In this document: one piece after another, positions 15,173-22,433 of the stretch
How the letters are laid out: every line of letters starts with the position of its first letter
Position numbering within the stretch: the first letter of the stretch is position 1
Assembly: GCA_018897395.1 (NCBI GenBank)
Contig: JAHIKV010000159.1
Coordinates: 1-22,492 of the forward strand
Reading direction: 5' to 3'
From: Planctomycetota bacterium
GTDB lineage: Bacteria; Planctomycetota; Planctomycetia; Pirellulales; Thermoguttaceae
Length of the DNA: 22,492 bases
Notes under the pieces: generated by a model
The model's input: the letters and a program-made list of their open reading frames with translations, nothing else
Databases searched by the model: none
What the model was told of the DNA's origin: nothing
Position numbers and translations under genes: made by a program

Positions 15173-17040
15173 GTCGACACCTTTGGGTTAGCGGAACAGT
15201 CTGCGCTGGGGTTCGGAAGGCAACTCGAAACCGCAATCTATTATAAGGCAATCGATTGCCTCGGCCAAGTTAGAGTAACGATCCGTAGGCCGGGCGAAGG
15301 TCTCGTCCTTGTGCGGCGAATCCTGATAGCGTTCGGTGATCTCGTGGATGTGATAATCATAAAACGTCTTTGCTTCCAGAGGGTTGGTGTGCTCGTGACT
15401 CTTGCCGTTGTATCGACGCAGAATGAAGGACTTATTAGAATCGGGAAGCACGCACGCAAGGATTGCGGAGAAGTCCAGCGGATTGGTGTCTGACTGACGG
15501 ACGATAATGCGGAAAGCCGAACCGTTAGCTCCGGAGACAAGCAGTTGATTCTCTTTGTGCCCGCGTTTTTGCTTCAATTGCACTAATCGACTCCGCCAAT
15601 TGGCGGGCAAAGGCTTCTGCTCCTTTTTGAGCCGTTCGATGTCCGCTTCTTTCAATACTATGGGCACATCACCCCCCCGGCAAAACTGTATCTATTATCG
15701 TCACATGGGGCATAAATCCTTCATCTCTTGCCCTTCTACTTACCATTCTTCACTGTCACCTTCTCTACGATCTCGATCTCCTCGTTAGTCAGACTGTACA
15801 GTTCATAGACCAGCCGGTCGATCTGCCGGTCCGTTGCGGCGATCTGTCGTTCGATCACAGTTTTATCGTGCGCCGTCCGCGCCGCCGGCAACTTCTTGTG
15901 CAAATCCAACATCACCTCCACCAACTCCACCATCCGGCCGTGACGCAATTTGTCTTTGCGGTCGGCGAAGTCGATTGGGCGAATAGGCAGTTTTCCAACA
16001 TATTGTTTAGTGCAAGTAATCCATCCGCCGCGGAATACATTGCTCAAGCTACGGAGCACCCAAAACACGATATTTGAGTTGAGCAACCCAAGAAGGTATA
16101 AAGGCGATAGAGGCAAATCGTCCGAAATGGATATTGTAAACCCACCGCTTGCCATCGGGCAGTATCCGGCCATCTTGAGCGGTAATTTGCAATATGACCC
16201 CACGTTGGCAAGCAGTGGAACCATCAATTGCGCTCGATCATGCAGATTAAGATTTCGAGGAGCACTAAAAGCGAACCACTCGGTGAACTGTTTACGCTTC
16301 AATAGTTCACGTTTTCGTCCCACCAAATACTTGAAGGCTCTCGGGAACTTTTTGCGCAGTTCTGCTTCCAAGATGACGCGGTATCCGGTTGGAGTGAGAC
16401 GATATGGGAATATGACTCGTTCACCGGAGCGAGGGGAAAACCAATATCGACCAAAATCCGTTGCATATAGTGGGATTCGAAGGAGTTCTTTTTCAATTTG
16501 TACTGGATCGCCATCGCGTGTTAAGAGTTTCCCTCGTTTAGAGGACAACATGAAAACTTGGTCAGCCCCGGTGGAAGAACCACGGGAGATCATCACGGGA
16601 AGCTCTAATAGGGGCACAGAATTCTTTCTCACTCTCGTAAGGAACTCGCCGTGTTTCTTTGGTGCAAATATCCAAGGCGCGTCAGACAATTGCTTCGCAC
16701 TCACAAAAAATCCGCGGGGAGGGTTTTCCCCTATCGTTTCTGGCGATAACACCGCAGCATAACGAGCAAATTCACATGATGTTCGTGACAAGAATAATAA
16801 ACACGTATAGGTAGTGACCTTGGGAAAAACTTGCCCGTGACGAAAATCCACGATGTGGTCGATCGCTTGTCGTTCAGACAACATCTTCCGTAGGGGAGCA
16901 CCGTAGTCAGTGGCGAAAAACTTGCCCGGAAGTATCAAGCCGAGCAACCCATTCGTATTTAACAACGAAAATCCTTTTTCGATGAAAAGCACGTAAATGT
17001 CGTAATTTCCTTTCGCGGCGGCGGCGTAGTGCTTGCCGAA
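14406..17040. other. AT-richer segment: specificity half plus two cargo genes
   Basis: Hand counts of 60-base lines give about 42-52% G+C here (for example the lines starting 16081, 16501, 16921 and 14521) against about 58-72% just to the right (lines starting 17041, 17881 and 18121). The change falls after the NPPY motif of the Type IIG gene. The left end coincides with the orphan tail at 14405. It covers the specificity half of the Type IIG gene and both cargo genes, and reads as one transferred block. No integrase or terminal repeats were seen, so homologous recombination is the simpler route. Confidence 0.65.
15188..15667 (-). CDS. DUF6978-like protein of the restriction locus
   Basis: The gene encodes 159 residues. 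The only workable start is GTG at 15667 (fMPIVLKEADIERLKKEQKP); the overlapping ATG at 15669 runs into a stop after three codons. A G-rich stretch lies just upstream. The central part (KENQLLVSGANGSAFRIIVR, FSAILACVLPDSNKSFILRR, and YNGKSHEHTNPLEAKTFYDY with HIHEITERY) has histidines and acids, but no catalytic motif that I can name. The likeness to DUF6978 is from memory and uncertain. It sits 68 bases after the Type IIG stop codon and 15 bases before the DUF1828-like gene. Possible -10 GATAAT on the minus strand at 15699-15694 would allow separate transcription. Confidence 0.7.
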   Translation of the reverse strand: MPIVLKEADIERLKKEQKPLPANWRSRLVQLKQKRGHKENQLLVSGANGSAFRIIVRQSDTNPLDFSAILACVLPDSNKSFILRRYNGKSHEHTNPLEAKTFYDYHIHEITERYQDSPHKDETFARPTDRYSNLAEAIDCLIIDCGFELPSEPQRRLFR

Positions 17041-19035
17041 GTATTCCACCGCGTCAGGTTGGGTCTTGTTCAGCGTTTGGATGCGCACGTACGGCGGGTT
17101 TCCGATCACGGCGTCGAAGCCGGCGTCTTTCCCGCGAAAGACCTCGGGAAACTCGTCTTTCCAGTCGAAAACATTGATCCGCCACCGCTCTTCTTCGTTA
17201 AAGAGGCTGAGTTGACGGCCGTTGTAGAAATCCGGGCCGATCAGCGAGTTGCCGCATTTGATGTTCCCGGCCAGGTCGGGCAAGGCCCGCTCATGGAAAA
17301 CCCGCAACTGATTGTCGAGTGTTTCGCCCGACTCACCCTCCAACACCTTCAACAACAGCGACAGCTTGGTCACTTCGACCGCCTGCGGGTCGATGTCCAC
17401 GCCGTAAATGTTGCCGAGCAGGATGCGTTTCTTCTCGGCGGTCGTCAGCCGCCACTCGTCGGACGGGGAGCGGTACAGTTTCGGGTGGCGGCCTCGGGCG
17501 TGTTTTTCGGCCCCGTCGGCCACGTACCAGTCGCGGTGCCAGGTCAATAGATACTCGTAAGCGCCGAGCAGGAACGAGCCGGAGCCGCAGGCCGGGTCGA
17601 GGATGCGGAGTTTTGCGGCCCGGGCGGGGGTAAATGTTGGATGGCGGATGTTGGATGGCGGATTTGAGATTTCTGATTTCTGATTTCTGATTTCTGAATG
17701 CCGATCCGCCGAACCTGAACCCCGAACCCTGAACCCTGAACCCTCATTACCGCCGACTGCCGACTGCCGACTGCCCGTTTCTTCTTCATCCTTCTCACCG
17801 CTCCCGGCACAAGTGCCGGGGCTAAACGGTGCATCCCCCGTCCCCCGCCCCCCGTCCCCCGCCCCCGTCCCCTCGCCCAACAGCCGGCCGACCGTGTGCC
17901 CAACGATGTAATCGACGATGTATGCCGGGGTGTAATAGACTCCGCCCGCCTTGCGGACCTCGGGCTTTTGCTCGACCTTCGCCCGGTGCCCCTCGGTCAG
18001 CCGGATCACCTTGCCGAGAAATTGCTCGTACACCTGGCCGAGGATTTCCGCCGGAAAGACGGAAAACTCGTAAGGGCTTTCGGGGAAGTAGAGCCGGCGG
18101 AGGATTTCCTTCAGCGGCTCGTCGTCCAGCGTCAGGCCGAGCGTCAGCTCGTCGGGCGGCCCGGGGCGGTCCCGCTCGACCGAGAAATGGAACAGGCCGG
18201 AGTTGTATCGGTCGTCCGCCCGCTGGAACAGCTCGCCCAGGCGGCGGTAAGCGGCCGGTCCGTTTTGCAGCGATTGCAGGGCGCCGTAAGATTCGATTCC
18301 GCGATCCTCGCAGATGCGCAGAAAGATCATCCGGTCGATGGTCCGTCCGACGGCGAAGTTCAGGTCGCGTTGCGAGAGGCCGGGGTTCCGCAGGGCGAAG
18401 TTTCGGGCCAGATCGGTCCGCCACGACTCGATTTCGTCCAGAAAGGCGGCGTCCACTTCGGCCGTCCCTTTCTTGATCTTCTTGCTGGAAACGAACCGCT
18501 CCAACGAGCCGCGGCGGACCGACTCGGGCGCAAGCAGCCCCACAAGCTCGTCCCAGCGCTGGACGAAGTCGGTGTACTTCAGATAAAGTGCGCGGGCCAC
18601 CGACGCCTTGTCGTTCTTGTCGGGCCGGATGCGACAATCGTAAACGGCGAACTCCTCGAAGTCGGTCAGCACGCTCACCGGCAGCTTTGCCGACCAGGCG
18701 TAGCGCCGCAGTTGGTAGGCGGGGCTGATCGCCTCGCCGATATCGACCGAGGGCTTTTTGGCCTCGAGAAAAAAGGACCGCACGCCGCCGCCGGCGCGGA
18801 AACAATAGTCGGGCGCCTTGGTCCGCCCGCCGATCTTGATGGCCGCCTCGTGGATCACCTCCTTGTAGGCGTCGGCGTAGCCTCGGCGGTTGTAGACGTC
18901 CCAGCCGAGCGCCTCGAAGAGCGGGTTGATGAACTCCTCGCGGAGTTGGGCCTCGTTGTACCGGTCGGATTGGTAAACGTCCCGGTGGGCGTCGAACCGC
19001 TCGACCAGCTCGCACGCTTTCGCCGGCGCGGTCAT
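15736..19035 (-). CDS. Type IIG restriction-modification enzyme (single chain)
   Basis: The gene encodes 1099 residues from ATG 19035, with AGGAGAT seven bases upstream on the coding strand; the longer frame to 19113 crosses a repeat. The N-terminal nuclease carries a PD-ExK set: KAPD (D76), then FFLEAKKP (E91, K93). The adenine methylase follows, with motif I LDPACGSGSFLLGAYEYLL (from about 479) and motif IV NPPYVR (646-649), as in Eco57I-like enzymes. Residues about 666-1099 form the specificity region, and LVYELYSLTNEEIEIVE is near the end. Such proteins cut foreign DNA and methylate the host's own sites. Two oddities occur: residues 388-468 are made of heptamer repeats, and the G+C content falls sharply after NPPY, indicating a chimeric gene. 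Activity cannot be judged from sequence. Confidence 0.92.
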   Translation of the reverse strand: MTAPAKACELVERFDAHRDVYQSDRYNEAQLREEFINPLFEALGWDVYNRRGYADAYKEVIHEAAIKIGGRTKAPDYCFRAGGGVRSFFLEAKKPSVDIGEAISPAYQLRRYAWSAKLPVSVLTDFEEFAVYDCRIRPDKNDKASVARALYLKYTDFVQRWDELVGLLAPESVRRGSLERFVSSKKIKKGTAEVDAAFLDEIESWRTDLARNFALRNPGLSQRDLNFAVGRTIDRMIFLRICEDRGIESYGALQSLQNGPAAYRRLGELFQRADDRYNSGLFHFSVERDRPGPPDELTLGLTLDDEPLKEILRRLYFPESPYEFSVFPAEILGQVYEQFLGKVIRLTEGHRAKVEQKPEVRKAGGVYYTPAYIVDYIVGHTVGRLLGEGTGAGDGGRGTGDAPFSPGTCAGSGEKDEEETGSRQSAVGGNEGSGFRVRGSGSADRHSEIRNQKSEISNPPSNIRHPTFTPARAAKLRILDPACGSGSFLLGAYEYLLTWHRDWYVADGAEKHARGRHPKLYRSPSDEWRLTTAEKKRILLGNIYGVDIDPQAVEVTKLSLLLKVLEGESGETLDNQLRVFHERALPDLAGNIKCGNSLIGPDFYNGRQLSLFNEEERWRINVFDWKDEFPEVFRGKDAGFDAVIGNPPYVRIQTLNKTQPDAVEYFGKHYAAAAKGNYDIYVLFIEKGFSLLNTNGLLGLILPGKFFATDYGAPLRKMLSERQAIDHIVDFRHGQVFPKVTTYTCLLFLSRTSCEFARYAAVLSPETIGENPPRGFFVSAKQLSDAPWIFAPKKHGEFLTRVRKNSVPLLELPVMISRGSSTGADQVFMLSSKRGKLLTRDGDPVQIEKELLRIPLYATDFGRYWFSPRSGERVIFPYRLTPTGYRVILEAELRKKFPRAFKYLVGRKRELLKRKQFTEWFAFSAPRNLNLHDRAQLMVPLLANVGSYCKLPLKMAGYCPMASGGFTISISDDLPLSPLYLLGLLNSNIVFWVLRSLSNVFRGGWITCTKQYVGKLPIRPIDFADRKDKLRHGRMVELVEVMLDLHKKLPAARTAHDKTVIERQIAATDRQIDRLVYELYSLTNEEIEIVEKVTVKNGK
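17634..17874. repeat. Consecutive heptamer arrays inside the Type IIG gene
   Basis: In plus-strand order: atgttgg/atggcgg units (17634-17661), four atttctg units (17669-17696), aaccctg-type units (about 17718-17745), three ccgactg units (17753-17773), a hairpin cccggcac/gtgccggg at 17803-17820 followed by gctaaac, and tcccccg-type units (17834-17870). All are 7-bp motifs except the hairpin. The stretch stays open in the gene's frame and encodes about 80 low-complexity residues between HTVGRLLGEG and the motif I region. Confidence 0.9.
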
Positions 19036-19041
19036 GTGGCA

Positions 19042-19048
19042 ATCTCCT
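19042..19048 (-). promoter_or_regulatory. Ribosome binding site fixing the Type IIG start
   Basis: AGGAGAT on the minus strand lies six bases before the ATG at 19035. It decides for this start over the in-frame reading that continues upstream through the two-hairpin element to 19113. Confidence 0.75.
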
Positions 19049-19082
19049 GCTTGGTCGCAGTAATTGGCCCGCAAAAACAGCA

Positions 19083-19167
19083 ATTTAGCCCCGGGTGAAT
19101 ACACCCGGGGCACGGTCTGGTGCGCCCAACCACCGCTGCCCGCCGTGTATTCACGGCGGGCTAAATG
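19083..19167. repeat. Two-hairpin palindromic element, full copy (inverted relative to 1019-1124)
   Basis: It begins atttagccccgggtgaatac and ends gcgggctaaatg. The copy at 21828-21912 is almost identical, and similarity continues outside the hairpins (ttggcccg and aacagca before, cccggaca and ttaattg after), so the true element is longer, roughly 140 bp. It lies between the divergent Type IIG and membrane-protein genes. Confidence 0.85.
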
Positions 19168-19319
19168 GCACTATTCCCGGACACCCTCGCGTTAATTGCA
19201 AAATACTTCACATCGCCGGACATTATACCCGGCGCAACCTATTGGGAAACAGCCACTTGGGACTTTCTTGCACGGAAATCCGGCCGGTGCGGCACAAATA
19301 CAGGTAGGAGGCGCCACCG

Positions 19320-21560
19320 ATGCGACTTACTTTGCGAACCTTATTGGCCTATCTGGATGGAATCCTCGAGCCGAACGACGCCGAGGACCTCGGCAAGAAG
19401 ATCGAGGAGAGCGAATACGCCGCCGGCTTGGTGCATCGCATCCGCGACGTGATGCGGCGGCTGCGGCTCGGCGCGCCGAGCCTGACCGACCGCGGTCCGG
19501 GACTCGATCCGAACACCGTGGCCGAATATCTCGACAACACCCTGCTCTCCGAGCGGGTGACCGATTTCGAGAAGGTTTGTCTCGATTCCGACATCCACCT
19601 GGCGGAGGTCGCTTCTTCGCACCAGATTCTCGCGCTGGTCTTGGGCGAGCCGGCCGAAGTCGATCCGGCCGGCCGACAGCGGATGTATCGGCTGAAAGAG
19701 GCCGAGGGGAAAGTAAAACCGCCGCCGACGCCGGCCGCGCAGTCGGCCCCCGCCATGCCGGACGCGAAGAGACCGCCGCGATTGGACCTGGAGCCGAGCG
19801 ACGTCGCCGCGGCGGGCCGGAAACCCCGGCCGAAGCCGACCGTGCCCGAATATCTCCGCGAGCCGCGAAAGAAATCGTCGTGGTGGGCGGCCGCGGCGGC
19901 AGTGCTGCTGGCGGCCTGTTTCACCGCGGTCGTGCTGATGGCCCTCGGCCAGTTCGAACCGGGAACGTCGCCGGGAAACTTTTTGGCGCGTTTGGGAGTA
20001 ATCTCCGCGCCGCGGGAGGTGGCGAAACAGGGGTCGGAGGTCAGAGGTCAGGGGTCGGAGGTCAGAGGTCAGGGGTCAGAGGTCAGAGGTCAGGGGCGAG
20101 GGCTGGGCGCTTCAGTGCCCAGTGGAGTGCCCGACGAACCGGTCCCAACGCCCGCCGAGGATGTAAAGACCGAAACCAAAGGTCCGGTCCCTTCGGCGCC
20201 TCCCGAGCAGCCGGCGCCGGAGAAGTCGCCCGACGGACCAGCCGAATCGCCGGCCGAATCGCCGTCGTCGGTCGTGCCCGCGCCTACACCAAAAACCCCC
20301 GCCGTGCCGGACAAGGCGCCTGGCGCCGAGGTGGAAAAACAGCCGGAAATCCCGCCGGTCCTCGAACAGCCTCAGTTGCCGCCCGAGCCGCTCGGGCGAT
20401 TGATGTCGAGCGAGCAGGTGTTGCTCAGCGACGGTGTCGAGACCGGTTGGACCCGCGTGGCGGCCAACCAGATGTTGATACCACAACAGGTGTTGGTTCC
20501 GCCGACCTATCGCGCCAAGATCGCGCTGACGATGGGCGTCACGCTGGAGATTCTCGGCGGTTCGCGCGTCGAGTTGTTGGGCAGCAGCGCGCGGGAACTG
20601 CCGGGGCTGCGCGTCCTCTACGGCCGAGTGGTGCTGATGCCGCTGGGTAAGGTCGGATCGCGCATGCGGTTGGCCTTCGGCGATCGGACCGGGACGATCG
20701 CCTTCACCGACGCCGAGACGGTGGTTGCGTTGGACGTCCGCCGCCGCCGAGTGCCGGGGACCGACCCCGAGAACGGCCCCGCGCGCGTCGTCGCCGATCT
20801 ATACGCAACCACCGGCGGCATTACGTGGCGGGAGTCGGTCGAGGGCGCCGGTGGTCAGCCGCTCCGGCTGGCGCCGCGGCAGCGGTTGAGCTTCGACGCG
20901 CACTTGACCTCGGCGCCGATCGACGCGAAGGAGCTGCCGCCGTGGATCGAATCGTCGCCGGTCGGCGCCCTGGACCGCCGCGCGTCGGCGGCCATCGCGG
21001 AGGCGTTGCCGACCGACCGGCTCGCGCGGGTGGGTTTAATGGAGCTTGCCGTTTCCCGGCCGCAGAAGGAGGTCAAGTGGTTGGCGTTGCGGTGCCTGGG
21101 ATACATCTGGCAGTTCGACGACGTAGTGGTGGCGTTGGACGACTCCGCCAATAAGCTGGTGTGGTCCGACTTCATCGAGGAGTTGTGCGCGGCGGTCGGC
21201 CGCGACGCCGCGACGGCCGCTGCGGTCCGCATGGCCCTGGAGAAGCAATATCCACAGCAGGCCGCCGCATTGTATCGGATGCTCTGGGGCTACAGCGACA
21301 AGGACTTGCGGGCCGGAGACGACGCCGCGTTGGTGAGGGCCTTGGACGACGACTTGCTGGCCATGCGAGTGTTGAGCTACTGGAACCTCCGGGACATCAC
21401 GGGCCAAGGCGCGGCGTATCAGCCGGAACAGACGGCCGCGCGGCGACAACAATCGGTGCGGCGCTGGCGGCAGCGGCTCGCAGCGAAGGAAATTCGCTTT
21501 CAGGACGGAGTGAAGGAGGCCGGAAAAAACGTCGAGTCTCCCGCTCCCGAAAACAAATAA
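19320..21560 (+). CDS. Single-pass membrane protein, planctomycete-type, unknown function
   Basis: The gene encodes 746 residues from ATG 19320, with taggagg about nine bases upstream. Residues 1-110 (MRLTLRTLLAYLDGILEPND and on, then VAEYLDNTLL) are a soluble N-terminal domain; residues 188-210 (WWAAAAAVLLAACFTAVVLM) are a single membrane span. A linker made of heptamer repeats (about 237-259) and a Pro/Glu-rich low-complexity stretch follow. A large extracytoplasmic region starts near residue 360 (LMSSEQVLLSDGVETGWTRV), with a beta-rich part somewhat like FecR domains and a helical C-terminal part. This resembles an anti-sigma-like architecture, but no zinc-binding motif is visible, so the role is open. 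The 19196-20650 frame in phase +1 is its shadow. Confidence 0.85.
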   Translation: MRLTLRTLLAYLDGILEPNDAEDLGKKIEESEYAAGLVHRIRDVMRRLRLGAPSLTDRGPGLDPNTVAEYLDNTLLSERVTDFEKVCLDSDIHLAEVASSHQILALVLGEPAEVDPAGRQRMYRLKEAEGKVKPPPTPAAQSAPAMPDAKRPPRLDLEPSDVAAAGRKPRPKPTVPEYLREPRKKSSWWAAAAAVLLAACFTAVVLMALGQFEPGTSPGNFLARLGVISAPREVAKQGSEVRGQGSEVRGQGSEVRGQGRGLGASVPSGVPDEPVPTPAEDVKTETKGPVPSAPPEQPAPEKSPDGPAESPAESPSSVVPAPTPKTPAVPDKAPGAEVEKQPEIPPVLEQPQLPPEPLGRLMSSEQVLLSDGVETGWTRVAANQMLIPQQVLVPPTYRAKIALTMGVTLEILGGSRVELLGSSARELPGLRVLYGRVVLMPLGKVGSRMRLAFGDRTGTIAFTDAETVVALDVRRRRVPGTDPENGPARVVADLYATTGGITWRESVEGAGGQPLRLAPRQRLSFDAHLTSAPIDAKELPPWIESSPVGALDRRASAAIAEALPTDRLARVGLMELAVSRPQKEVKWLALRCLGYIWQFDDVVVALDDSANKLVWSDFIEELCAAVGRDAATAAAVRMALEKQYPQQAAALYRMLWGYSDKDLRAGDDAALVRALDDDLLAMRVLSYWNLRDITGQGAAYQPEQTAARRQQSVRRWRQRLAAKEIRFQDGVKEAGKNVESPAPENK
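20029..20091 (+). repeat. Nine heptamer units inside a coding sequence
   Basis: Nine 7-bp units (aggggtc, ggaggtc, agaggtc in a 21-bp higher-order order) encode three copies of QGSEVRG, directly behind the membrane span. Nine units equal 63 bases, so the frame is preserved; gain or loss of one unit would shift it. Confidence 0.9.
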
Positions 21561-21584
21561 CCCGAAGGTGTCAGGGGCTTATTC

Positions 21585-21615
21585 CATTTGGCCCGCCGTG
21601 AATACACGGCGGGCC
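21585..21615. repeat. Half-copy of the two-hairpin element
   Basis: The stem gcccgccgtg, loop aata and closing stem are intact at 21590-21615, preceded by catttg. The preceding bases (aaggtgtcaggggcttattc) resemble the outer flank of the full copies. The second hairpin is absent. Confidence 0.75.
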
Positions 21616-21630
21616 GAGTTGAATAGCAAG

Positions 21631-21707
21631 GTAGGCCGGGTCGTGACCCGGCAATGTTGGGTGACGCGGCCGATTGCGAATGATCGCCGGGTTGCAACCC
21701 GGCCTAC
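21631..21707. repeat. Nested palindrome pair
   Basis: Outer arms gtaggccgggt (21631-21641) and acccggcctac (21697-21707) are exact complements. Each arm also forms its own hairpin: gccgggt/acccggc at 21635-21652 and gccgggtt/aacccggc at 21686-21703. A single long stem or two separate hairpins are therefore possible. Confidence 0.75.
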
Positions 21708-21827
21708 ATTCCATAGCTTGCCCCCCTTGCCGGATTGTTTGGCGGCAGAGTATACCCCTTCCGCAGGCTAAAAACAGCCGGCAGCCGGTTAATTGAGGGT
21801 GTCGGAATTTGGCCCGGATAAACAGCA

Positions 21828-21912
21828 ATTTAGCCCCGGGTGAATACACCCGGGGCACGGTCTGAAGCGTCCACCCACCGCTGCCCGCCGTGTATTCACG
21901 GCGGGCTAAATG
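21828..21912. repeat. Two-hairpin palindromic element, full copy
   Basis: It has the same orientation and length (85 bp) as the copy at 19083-19167; differences are confined mainly to the few bases between the hairpins. Outer flanks also match. Together the two full copies bracket the membrane-protein gene as direct repeats. Confidence 0.85.
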
Positions 21913-22111
21913 GAATAAATCCCGGACATCCTCGGTTAATTGAGTATTCTTCGCCTTGATTTTCACGGGCATCGAGGGTATATTTCCCGCCCATTCGTGG
22001 AAACGAGTGGAATCGGGGACAGGTGCGATTCGGCGAGACGGCTTCGCGCGAATCGGCTTCGTATTCTTCTCGCCCGGTCGAACCCGCTACGTGCAACAGG
22101 AGGTTGCCAGA

Positions 22112-22381
22112 ATGAGGACGGAACCGATGCCTCACGAGGTGCGCGAACTGGTCGTTCGCACGTTCCAACACCTCGACGTTGACGTCGACGGTCCTTGGGA
22201 CCTCGACGAAACGATCCTGATCGACGACGGCCGCTATTCCGCCCGAACGTACAAAGCGTGCGGCCACATGGCGATGTGGCTGGTGGATATCGGCATCGTT
22301 CAGTTTTACGACGCCGCGGGGAACATGCTCCGCACGGTGAACTTGCTGGAGGAATTGGCGCCGCAGCGGATGGCGGCGTAG
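22112..22381 (+). CDS. Conserved-looking small protein of 89 residues
   Basis: The start at ATG 22112 (MRTEPMPHEVRELVVRTFQH) is supported by caggagg (22097-22103) eight bases upstream. The longer frame from 21956 crosses the leader without a ribosome binding site. The protein has an acidic, mixed alpha/beta sequence: LDVDVDGPWDLDETILIDDG, then RYSARTYKACGHMAMWLVDI and GIVQFYDAAGNMLRTVNLLEEL. There is no signal peptide or membrane span. I do not recognise a family; the single Cys-Gly-His is too little to claim a metal site. Codon use fits the GC-rich neighbours. Confidence 0.75.
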   Translation: MRTEPMPHEVRELVVRTFQHLDVDVDGPWDLDETILIDDGRYSARTYKACGHMAMWLVDIGIVQFYDAAGNMLRTVNLLEELAPQRMAA

Positions 22382-22400
22382 CCTCGCCGGCAGCCGCTCT

Positions 22401-22425
22401 CGTTCCCATGCCCCGCATGGGAACG
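22401..22425. repeat. Palindrome after the small gene
   Basis: Arms cgttcccatg (22401-22410) and catgggaacg (22416-22425) with a five-base loop begin 20 bases after the stop codon. They resemble the arms at 5084-5193. It could serve as a terminator stem. Confidence 0.65.
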
Positions 22426-22433
22426 CAAGCCAG

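Larger units (their letters stand above)
21561..22111. other. Repeat-filled gap before the 89-residue gene
   Basis: No gene is seen in these 551 bases. They hold a half-copy of the two-hairpin element (21585-21615), an unrelated palindrome pair (21631-21707), a full two-hairpin element (21828-21912) and a leader region (about 21950-22100). A possible promoter is TTGCCG (21727-21732) and TATACC (21751-21756) with an 18-base spacer, four of six matches each, and remote from the next start. Confidence 0.5.

Noticed and set aside
15691..15735. Separate promoter or controller-protein box in front of the DUF6978-like gene
   Set aside because: Only a GATAAT-like hexamer was found, without a -35 partner or a symmetrical operator, so it is not listed as a feature.
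19036..19113. Extension of the Type IIG gene to 19113
   Set aside because: The extra codons derive from the two-hairpin element; AGGAGAT directly precedes ATG 19035.
19196..20650. A 484-codon plus-strand frame overlapping the membrane-protein gene
   Set aside because: It is out of phase with the gene that has the better ribosome binding site, a membrane span and normal amino acid content; the alternative is dominated by Arg, Gly and Ala.
22011..22026. Possible further copy of the ggggacaggt palindrome
   Set aside because: Only about ten bases match the 1770-1846 core and there is no second arm, so chance is sufficient.
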